Of a DNA stretch of 64,000 nucleotides, positions 56,055-64,000 are shown piece by piece; within the stretch, counting starts at the first letter, position 1, and every line of letters starts with the position of its first letter. Both the position numbers and the translations under genes were made by a program. The notes below the pieces were generated by a model. That model was given only the letters and a program-made list of their open reading frames with translations. It ran no database searches and was not told where the DNA came from. Source of the stretch: Adineta ricciae (lineage: Eukaryota > Rotifera > Eurotatoria > Adinetida > Adinetidae); NCBI GenBank assembly GCA_905250025.1, contig CAJNOJ010000137.1, positions 124,001 through 188,000 on the forward strand, written 5' to 3'.

Positions 56055-57739
56055 ATGCTATTACGGTTTATACTTATAAGTTGTATTCGAGAGTATCAAG
56101 ATACTTTAGTTCCAATTTCAACAGAAAATGTTGATGAATTATTCCCTGTATCTTCCTGCACACAGACAGAAACAGATGAATCAATCATGATTGATATTTT
56201 TCATGTGACACAATTGAACTGCTGGATCGCAAGCAAGTGGAATGTCTTGCCACTTATCGTGAAATGACAAAAGAGAAATCATTAAATTTAATAACAGAAC
56301 CATTTGTGGTAACGTTGACAATGCCGAAACATTCGTTGTTGTTTTAGATAAAGTTCCTGAACAACTTGGTATTGATTTGAATTTTACTCATTGACAATTT
56401 ACTTTTAATGATAGTGACTATCGTGCAGCATGTGGCACTGCAGATTTTGGAAGCATTCATTCTCTGATAACGTCTGGAAGTGATATTGAAACAATCAAAT
56501 TTCGATTCGAGTCCAATTCAGGAGTAATTTATAACGAAATTACAAAAAGTCATTCTACTTTCAATGAATTCATGTTGAGATTCATCAAAGTATTTGTAAA
56601 GATAATTAAATGTACACCAGAGCCCATTCGTGTCTTTGCAATCTAAAGTGATCCGTTGAAAAATAATATGTCTCTTAGTCTTGGTATAACAACACAATCA
56701 GATGCAGAGACAAAATCTTTCGCGGATAAATTTCAAAAATTAGTGGCTTCTTCATTTAGCCAAGCGAAAGAGGATACCAGAAGATTTACTCGGTGCACTG
56801 GGTCAATGTTTAACACTAAAAACTTAGAGCACTAGTAATGCTCGTTTCATTATACTTATTACTGATCCTCCCGGTCATGGGCGCGAATTGAATGATAATC
56901 CTGCCATTGACAAATACCCTCAAGTAATGTTTTTGATCCTTTTTCTCGAATTCTTATATAGATGATATATTGTTTTCATAGGGAGTTGAAACACACACAG
57001 TGCAAAGCATCTGCGAACGACTACTGAAGAAAGATGCTGAAATCGATTTGATGTTTTGCTATATTAAACCAAATGCAACAGCTAAAATGCAAGGGGCTTT
57101 TGCAGCCTACTACAATGCAAAGAAAGAGGAGACAGGCAAAGCATTTACTGTCATAAAATTATTTGATGACAAGCAGCAAGAAACGCAATCATTTCATTTC
57201 GTCTTTGTTCTCGATGAATCAGGTTCAATGGGTAGTCAATGGCAAGCCTTACAAAAAGTGTATCAGGCATTTTTAACTCGACGCAATGATGATCAAGGCG
57301 GTGATGATCATTTTACTATCGTAAAATTCAATCATATTACGGTGCTGGTTTAAATCAAGCAAAAAGCACAATTGTGGCTGATAGAACAGCATCATCGATT
57401 GTAATGATTTTCATGTCAGACGGTGGCGATGGCAGTGGTCAGGATCCTACAGGGATCGTACAGGAATTCAAGCAACAATTTGGAGCCAATCATAATTTCG
57501 TCTGTCACACTGTCGGTTTCGGTGCGGGTATTGCTGCAGGAAGTTCAGCGGCAGAATTACTTAAAAACATGGCGTCAGTAGGTGGTGGTCAAGTTTATTC
57601 TGCACTGACAGGTACTGAACTTCAAACTGTATTCAATCAAATCGCTGCAAATAGTACAACAAGTGATGAATTAATTGAACGATTCTCAGCTATTATTGCA
57701 CGAGAAATAAATGTGAAGATTATGGTTGATTATTTGTAA
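56055..57739 (+). pseudogene. tandem vWA protein pseudogene (alpha-kinase-type vWA relative)
   Basis: Protein-like sequence persists over 1.7 kb but is broken repeatedly. Readable pieces in order: TDESIMIDI and WIASKWNVLPL (56150-56260), DYRAACGTADFGSI after a stop (about 56430), FADKFQKLVAS (about 56725), then in another frame IPEDLLGALGQ, a stop in place of a Trp codon, and NARFIILITDPPGHG with a splice donor at about 56921. Next come a second vWA domain with MIDAS VLDESGSMGS (about 57210), a deletion plus frameshift after VKFNH near 57340, and YGAGLNQAKS to MSDGGDGSG and a terminal helix ending at 57739. The first vWA lacks its MIDAS start. No functional protein can be made from this order of lesions, although the last 121 codons are still open. 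Confidence 0.75.
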
Positions 57740-57883
57740 ACGTTTCATTTTCCATTAGTTAGCCATATATATTAACCGCGTGATTTTCATTCTTTCATTT
57801 CGAATAAACTCTACTTTTTATTAATCACGAAAAGTGAACCAAAAACTATATACATAGACGAAAAGAGAGAGAAAACTGCAGAA

Positions 57884-59126
57884 CTATGAAGTTTGATTAG
57901 CGCCATATTCTTGTTGGAACCAGAGCCAAGTCCTTCGAAGTCCCTCAGATACATTTGTCCGAGGAGAAAAATTAAGCAATCTACGCGCTTTATGGTTATC
58001 ACAATGAGTAATGGTCGGTTCTGTTCGATACGATTTCTTCATCTGTATCCGAATATGTCGATGCGACACTCGCTCCATTTCATTTACGAATCTGCTCAAT
58101 TTAATCGGAGTTCCATATCCGATATTGATGATCTCGTAACCTAATGGCCGTTTCAAAGCCGCGATTAACGCATCTACGACGTCATCAACGTAAGTCCAAT
58201 CTCGTTGCATTTCACCATTGTCATGAACATCGACTGTGCGGGACGGATCCAAACATGCACTCATTAATTTGAATGGCATCATGTCAGGTCGACCACGAGG
58301 ACCGTAAACATTGAAAAGTCGTAAAATTGTGACGTTGAGAGAGTACAATTTATGATAAACGTGAGCAAACAGTTCCGCTGATCGTTTGCTTGCTGCATAA
58401 GGTGAAATAGGTTGAACACTTGGATCTGTTTCGACAAAAGGTATTTTGTTTGTCTGCCCGTAAACGCTCGACGTCGACGTAAAGACAAATAAAGGTAATC
58501 GACGTGAAGATGCAGCCATTTCGAGAAGGAGTTGAGTTCCTACAGTATTCGTTTCCGTATAATCATTCATGGCCAATGTCGACGAACGAACACCTGGTAA
58601 AGCCTGCAAGTATGACATTGATAGATATATTCACGTTCAAAGAACATAGATGAGAGAGTATTTACCGCAAGATGTGCAATATGTGTGATACCATACGTGG
58701 CGAAAATTGTTTTTAACAATTGAGCATCAGTAATACTACCTTGAATAACAATCAATGTCGAATTTGGATGACGAGCACGGAGATAAGCCACATTGTTTCG
58801 CTTTATTTTCGATGAATAATAGTTATTGAAGTTATCCAACACGATCACTGCAGCGTTGCTTTCTAACAGTCGATCGACCAGATGGCTGCCGACAAAACCA
58901 GCACCTGTACATCTACGTAGTTTCCGTATGCAAAATAAAAGCAATATGAACACTTACCACCAGTGACTAGATAGATGTTGAATGTGCTGCTTTTACTTGG
59001 TATAGGTGGTAGAGATTGTGACAGAATTGTCATTTGAGAAACAAAGATAATTATTACAATCAAAACCATTAGTTTGACTGTCGCACGTGAGCCACGCTTT
59101 GGTTGAAAAGTTATTCGATTGTACAT
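57884..59126 (-). CDS. membrane-anchored UDP-glucuronate 4-epimerase-like enzyme
   Basis: Exons 59126-58958, 58904-58666 and 58603-57884 (minus strand), with introns of 53 and 62 nt; phases agree and give 375 residues. An N-terminal membrane anchor (about 18-36, KLMVLIVIIIFVSQMTIL) suggests a type II Golgi protein. The extended SDR fold shows TGGAGFVGSHL at about 54-64 (NAD-binding, restored by splice 1), TSTSSVYG (catalytic Ser region, about 181) and YAASK (Tyr about 205, Lys about 209). RLFNVYGPRGRPDM and RDWTYVDDVVDA are typical of UDP-glucuronate 4-epimerases (GAE/CapI type), which interconvert UDP-GlcA and UDP-GalA. UDP-glucose 4-epimerase is a less likely alternative. The gene is divergent to a glycosyltransferase gene 220 nt away. 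Confidence 0.9.
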
Positions 59127-59346
59127 ATTTCTGTTTGAGAGGTACCTCGAAGGACAGTTTATTTACTAGTCAATTTATAGTGTGGCTTTTCTTTCCTTCC
59201 TTTCTCTTTCTCTCTGAATTAGTATTCAGTCTAAGAAAAACATGTTCATGTTAAATATCGACGATATGAATAGAGAGGAATGAAAGGTCAACGATTACAA
59301 CCAGCCATTCACGACTATATAAACATCATCACGCGTCCAATACGCC
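59127..59346. promoter_or_regulatory. bidirectional promoter region of sugar-gene pair
   Basis: The 220-nt spacer separates the start codons of the epimerase (-) and the GT8 transferase (+). A TATATAAA element at 59316-59323 lies about 24 nt before the plus-strand ATG. A CTTTC-rich tract at about 59185-59215 serves the minus-strand side. Confidence 0.5.
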
Positions 59347-60426
59347 ATGATACTTTCCAAAATGAAATTTTATAATACAAAATTGCGACGTCGTTCATTT
59401 GTTGCCTTTTCACTTTGTACAACGCTTTGGATACTTTTCGGATACAATGGCGTTTTTCTTAACTATAATGGAAATGAAATCAATTGTACTGCCATGATTT
59501 CTATTGTTCGTCCAATTCAGCTGCCATCAATAACAAAGTTTGATTTGGAAAGCAATGAAACAAATCGTGAAGCATTTGTTACGTTGATTACTGGTGACAC
59601 GTATGTAGCTGCAGCGCTTGTTCTTGGGTATACATTGAAGAAACATGAATCCATGAAATCTCGTCAACGTGATATGATTGCGCTTATTAAGCACGGCTTA
59701 ATTCTTGATGAACAACATCGTAGGATGCTCGAAGATGTCGGCTGGAAACTAATCGAAGCGACAACATTTTCGTTTCCCGGTACTGTAATACCACGATTGA
59801 TAGATGGTTTGCTCAAGTTGCACGTGTGGAGTATGACGCAATATGCAAGGATTGCTGTGCTAGATGCCGATGCTATTGTCACTGGTTCCATCGAAGAGCC
59901 ATTTAAGTTCATGCGATCAAATATGGACATTCCATTATTAGCTGTAAATTACCTGTTCTGTCCGAAAGTGTTAGAAAAGAAAACATACATGACTGCATAT
60001 TTCAATGCCGGTGTTCTCTTTCTGCGACCCAATATTGAACATTACGAAGCATTGATCAATCTATCGTCGAAACAAGGCTACTACCATCTGAAATTTCCAC
60101 AACAGAATCTGTTGAACACATACTTTCTTGGTAAATGGCTTGGACTGTCGGTTATTTACAACTATGTACATCGTAACGCGGTGTGGTTTACTGACATGGA
60201 CAGTATACGAATCGTACACTATGCGGGTACTCCAAAACCGTGGGAGAAGATCGATGGTACTCAAGTAAAAAGCAGTGGGGTCCTATGGCCTGAAGGTGAT
60301 CTCATCTGGCAGAAGTTTTTCGTCAATATGACTCGCGAATATGGATGGAAAAAGCATCACTATCTTGGCGAAAATCCTTCAGAAGAGTTTCAACAGGGTT
60401 TCGATTTTGAACGCTTGAATCTTTAA
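59347..60426 (+). CDS. GT8-family glycosyltransferase (glycogenin/GUX-like)
   Basis: Single-exon gene of 359 residues. A short cytoplasmic basic stretch (KLRRRS) and a membrane anchor at about 18-34 give Golgi type II topology. The GT8 fold begins at AFVTLITGDTYVAAALVLGYTL. The metal- and nucleotide-sugar-binding DxD is LDADAIV (Asp 173 and Asp 175). FNAGVLFLRPN and the C-terminal HYAGTPKPW (glycogenin HFIG.KPW type) complete the signature. The closest described classes by motif are glycogenin and plant GUX glucuronosyltransferases. With a UDP-uronate epimerase transcribed divergently next door, a role in a uronate-containing glycan is a reasonable inference. Poly(A) signal AATAAA at 60434. 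Its 3' end is 31 nt from the convergent receptor gene. Confidence 0.9.
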   Translation: MILSKMKFYNTKLRRRSFVAFSLCTTLWILFGYNGVFLNYNGNEINCTAMISIVRPIQLPSITKFDLESNETNREAFVTLITGDTYVAAALVLGYTLKKHESMKSRQRDMIALIKHGLILDEQHRRMLEDVGWKLIEATTFSFPGTVIPRLIDGLLKLHVWSMTQYARIAVLDADAIVTGSIEEPFKFMRSNMDIPLLAVNYLFCPKVLEKKTYMTAYFNAGVLFLRPNIEHYEALINLSSKQGYYHLKFPQQNLLNTYFLGKWLGLSVIYNYVHRNAVWFTDMDSIRIVHYAGTPKPWEKIDGTQVKSSGVLWPEGDLIWQKFFVNMTREYGWKKHHYLGENPSEEFQQGFDFERLNL

Positions 60427-60457
60427 TTTATGAAATAAAAGAATGCCGAGTTTCGTG

Positions 60458-61451
60458 CTAAAATCGACTTTGTCCTAACTGATTTGTGGTGCCGGGTTCC
60501 ACGGGTAGCACTTGATTGTGATTGTAATGCATTGTGTCGAGGAAGCATGATTTCAATTGAGGTGTGATGATCACCAAAGCTATACTAAATATGAACACAC
60601 CAACAGCAGGCAGCAGCCATTGTATGCGATACATGTAGTAGAAGCCGGAGATACTTGGATCAATACTTGTCATTAGAGTGAAAGTACAATTAGGTATGCC
60701 AGGTAGAGTGAGGGTATTGACAATAAATATGATGCGTCGAATGACGGTAAAATCGCGTTGCGCTCTTCTCATTTGTTGAATGTGCAGCGAGTTCGATGTT
60801 TGGTGACGAATGAAAAGCATGAGACGAGCATAAATAAGGGTTAAGAAGATAACCGGAGAAATATACATTACTGCTCCTGAATAAGTCAAGGCACCGATAT
60901 ATCGGTAGAGCATGCCACAGTAATAGTCGTTTTTGTATAATCCATATATCGGAGTTGGCCAAAGGTACGGTGGCAAGAGAAGAGTAGAACACATGATCCA
61001 TTGAAGTAATATGCATACGATATAAAATAAAAACGACTGTGGAAGAAGACAAAAGGGATGTGGGGTATGTGCATGTACGACTTACTTGAAAAATTCGTTG
61101 TTTGGGATAAACCACTCTTGTAAATCGGTAGAATGCTTGGAGAACAAAACTCATGTAGCAACAAGCAAATGCCACGTAAATTAGGAAACCTTGAAGAAGA
61201 CATGTATTTAAATGACTCGTATCAAGATCGCTGAAACCATATAAATCCGATTTAAATACATAGATATTGACGTAGAAAACGAGAAACGAAAACACAAACA
61301 TCGCGATATAAGTATTAATCATCAGAAGAAAGGCAATATCTCGATTGGATCGAAGGTAAACGAACATCATAATTAGCATCATAAATGTAATTAAAAGTGC
61401 GAGACCACTACTAATCATAGTGACAAGAGTGAAAGCAACGCTTGGTAACAT
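60458..61451 (-). CDS. 7TM receptor, two exons
   Basis: Exons 61451-61086 and 61036-60458 (minus strand), with a 49-nt intron (GTAAGT donor, CTTCCACAG acceptor); in phase, 314 residues. The splice creates TM4 (SFLFYIVCILLQWIMCSTLL). TM3 ends FYRFTRVVYPK, replacing DRY with YRF. Loop 3 carries a basic stretch (MRRAQRDFTVIRRIIF). The tail is short. A TATATATAAG-like element lies about 55 nt upstream of the ATG. Divergent class A-like receptor, ligand unknown. Confidence 0.87.
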
Positions 61452-62998
61452 GATCTTGTTTGAAAGTAGGAAAAAGAAGATTACATGAAAGCCAGTTTCT
61501 TCTCTTATATATAGACCTTATAATGTAGTTGTCACTTTGGGATGGAGATGTCATTTTTCAAGATGTCTTCAAGCGTTTTCTTTCTTGCTTTGTATAGAAA
61601 AGAAGATTGAACGTGCATAATTATAGGTGATGAGAACGAAAAATATTAAAAATTTCTCATACTTCATTTGAAAATATTCTCTTGAATTTTAAGGTCACAT
61701 TGTTCAATAATTTTGAGAAATTCCAAGCGAAAAAAAAACGATGTTTAAGATATAGAAATAAAAAGTGCTTGAAGACATTAAAAATATCAATAGACTGTCT
61801 GTTTGAACGAATATGAAGAGCATTAAGCAAGACATGGGTAAGAAAGATTTTCCTCCGGTAAAACTGTCTTGCTTCTATATAAAACCTTTGAGTTCATTGA
61901 GCAATTATTGCACTCACTGAGGACATTTTATGAATAGTATTCAATTCATAATTGATGAAATAAACATGAAAAGCAAAGAACTTTGTATTCAACAATGTTA
62001 TTTTCTGCGGTTGAAGGTGTTTTATTATTAAGGAAGTCAAATCTATCGGCTTAGTTAATTTTTGTCTTAGTGATAGATTACGATTACAGAATTATGCCTT
62101 AGATAAATCACGAACATTTGCAAGAGGCTGACCATTTTTGTGTTAGACAGATAATATCAGAAATACTTGTGATGCTCTAATACATGTAGAATATTTCTAT
62201 TAACAAGTCCGCGTACATCTTTTTATCTACGAGAGCGAAAAGATCTGAATAGTTAAGTACAGGAAATTTTGGATTGAAACTGACAGCATCCGGTGTTGAA
62301 CTTTAGCTTCAGTTTTTTCCTATTTACATTACTATGATCTCTGTACTCAAATATTCTTGCATAGCAAAAGTTTCTTGAATCAATATCTAGATGTACAAAA
62401 CCGTCACAAGCTGTTAATGATCTTATATGGTTGGTCTAAATGCATTGTTACACACTCTATCGGGGCTTCTCTAATTGAATTAAATGTTCTCGTTGGCTAA
62501 ATTCCGGCGATAAATGTCAAGCTCGATTAATTCAAATTTTCATTAGTCCTTAAAAGGCCTCATAGATAATCGTTCTTTAGGTACATTTATATACAGAAAT
62601 GCCGTATACTTCCGAACAAAGACTGAGAAAGAGAGGTTTGTTGAGGCATAAGGATCTATGCAAGGATAAATATTGTTTCCGAAGAACTGCTCAAGTTTGA
62701 TAAAAGCTTTTAAAATTTTTTTTCATGCGCTCCACCTGATATTTCCGACGGAATGGAGATGTCACATAGTTTTTATTAACGTCAAAAATCAATTAACACT
62801 TTTTTATTTGAAAAACAGTCCGATAGATAACGTCGATTATGGATGCGTATACAACTGCAGATCGATTTGATCGACAGCTGTTTGTCTTCGTCGCCATCGT
62901 TTCAAATGAATTTCAAGTAAAACATAAAATAATTGGTGACGAAATCGTTCTGATGCACCCAGATAAATATAAAACGGGCTCTAGAAAAGAAATGATAT
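61452..62998. other. intergenic region, then non-coding part of duplicated block
   Basis: From about 62032 the sequence repeats the 3' flank of the receptor copy at 14711. Before that it is AT-rich with no recognised feature. Confidence 0.5.
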
Positions 62999-64000
62999 TC
63001 ATATGATGGACGATATTATATTGAAACTACTTACTACATAGTTAAAATAATAAAAGTAGATTGTGAGAAGAAGAAAGAATTGTAATTCAGCAACTGACAC
63101 AGGATCAGTTGGTACATATGAACTATTCATTAGTGCAATAACAATAACATAGGGAATGCTTGCAAGAGCATTATGAACGACTTGAACAAGAACCATTTTT
63201 GTCATTTGTTTGTCTAACTCACGTCGAACCAATGGTAAAGTTCGATGCGCCAATGTTTGAACATTACGATAAGCTAAAAAGCCGAATAGAAGTGTAACGA
63301 CGATAGGTACGATTCCCGACAGAGTGATAATGTAAACATAAGTATGATATTGATAAAACATCTTATTAACACTGGTACATACCAGTTTACCCGATGGTGA
63401 TTGTTGAATGACTTTGAAGTAGAGCATATAAGGAGTTGCCAAAATAGGCCAAGTAATAATTACTGCAAAAGACAACCGACGAGCAAGTTTTATATTACTC
63501 CATCGTTGCCAATGGGGATGTGTACATGTTGCAAAGTACTGATCAATAGTTGCAAAACAAATCATTGTAAATGACGTCAGCACACCAGAATAAAGATAAT
63601 ACCATCGAAATGCACAATAAAATGGCGAACTTATTGTCCAGTCGATGCCAAGGCCGGTAATGACTATCCGAGTGAGCAAACCACCAAGCAGATTTCCGAT
63701 GTTGAAAATCGACATGATCAATAAATAGAATGCACAAGAGTTATTTCGAAATGTGTGTAAACTCAGAAACACAACAATTGTTAAACATGCTCCGACTAGA
63801 CCAGCAATTAACATTGCAGTTCCTAAGTAGATGGCCAACTGTTTCGAAAAATAATCAAGGAACGATATAATCCACGAATCCATTTGGTTTTCTTCCCCTC
63901 GTCGAGTTCAATATAATGATATTCTACTCTATTTTATAGAACATCGTATGCGCATAATCTTGTTCGTGACACTTAGATCATACCTAATTGCTGCTAAGTA
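62032..64000. repeat. segmental duplication, copy 2 (partner at about 13772-15740)
   Basis: Same orientation and almost the same length as copy 1, with scattered substitutions and a few small indels in both coding and flanking DNA. The similarity is still running at the end of the window, so the duplicated unit is longer than shown. Confidence 0.9.
62999..63883 (-). CDS. 7TM receptor, duplicated copy 2 with shortened tail
   Basis: 294 residues, about 92 percent identical by eye to the receptor at 14711-15613, with the same seven hydrophobic segments and the IDQY motif. The partner has a CGA arginine codon four residues after SSF/SSI. Here the matching codon is TGA, so the last six residues are lost. 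Most substitutions are conservative and there is no internal frameshift, so the gene may still be functional. The TATAAAA box is conserved (minus strand, 63932-63938). Confidence 0.87.
   Translation of the reverse strand: MDSWIISFLDYFSKQLAIYLGTAMLIAGLVGACLTIVVFLSLHTFRNNSCAFYLLIMSIFNIGNLLGGLLTRIVITGLGIDWTISSPFYCAFRWYYLYSGVLTSFTMICFATIDQYFATCTHPHWQRWSNIKLARRLSFAVIITWPILATPYMLYFKVIQQSPSGKLVCTSVNKMFYQYHTYVYIITLSGIVPIVVTLLFGFLAYRNVQTLAHRTLPLVRRELDKQMTKMVLVQVVHNALASIPYVIVIALMNSSYVPTDPVSVAELQFFLLLTIYFYYFNYVVSSFNIISSII

Noticed and set aside
57893-58144. Plus-strand frame of 83 residues at the epimerase 3' end
   Set aside because: Shadow of the epimerase coding strand.

Overview
The window looks like nuclear DNA of a bdelloid rotifer (Adineta/Rotaria type). 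This is inferred from gene content and structure, not from a database match. The DNA is AT-rich. Genes are split by very short GT-AG introns (mostly 42-62 nt) and are densely packed on both strands. The families present are ones I associate with bdelloids: many divergent 7TM receptors, NHL-repeat secreted proteins, an ADP-ribosyltransferase with an unusual N-terminal domain plus TPR-like helices, and bacterial-looking domains in otherwise eukaryotic genes. I saw no rRNA, tRNA, CRISPR or intact transposon.

Layout. 0.7-13.4 kb: a coiled-coil gene (-) and a very large uninterrupted ORF (+) that combines a P-loop GTPase-like domain, about 1,700 residues of helical sequence, a SecA-like ATPase and a C-terminal vWA domain. 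13.8-19.3 kb: a duplicated block with a 7TM receptor, a small two-exon gene and a second receptor. 20.8-25.3 kb: an ADP-ribosyltransferase (writer) with an in-frame stop in its first exon, directly behind a microbial-type PARG (eraser) whose 3' end is cut at the only ambiguous base of the window. 27-32.7 kb: two tandem NHL-repeat genes. One is decaying into a remnant of repeat units plus half a 7TM domain; the other is a secreted NHL-Kelch fusion with seven Kelch repeats. A 143-bp near-perfect hairpin lies at 33.0 kb. 35-37.6 kb: a 7TM receptor and a decayed partial copy of it. 38.6 kb: a vWA protein. 40.3-47.3 kb: a divergent pair, an NSF-like AAA ATPase with a C-terminal CHORD-like zinc domain (-) and a 1,016-residue coiled-coil protein with a membrane segment (+). 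47.7-49.2 kb: two orphan secreted/membrane proteins. 49.6-55.7 kb: a 16-exon ZNFX1-type helicase, complete from N-terminus to RZ-type zinc finger. 56.0-57.7 kb: a vWA pseudogene. 57.9-60.4 kb: a divergent pair of membrane-anchored sugar genes, a UDP-glucuronate 4-epimerase-like SDR and a GT8 glycosyltransferase. 60.5-64 kb: a further 7TM receptor and the second copy of the duplicated receptor block.

How the genes relate. Three functional themes recur. One is ADP-ribose writing and erasing. The second is large NTPases with zinc or vWA domains (the SecA-like giant, AAA-CHORD, ZNFX1); ZNFX1 is a known antiviral and small-RNA factor in animals. The third is surface sensing and glycan building. 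Gene models were built by hand from splice signals, and exon joins were accepted only where reading phase and domain continuity both agreed. No search was run, so family names rest on motif recognition.
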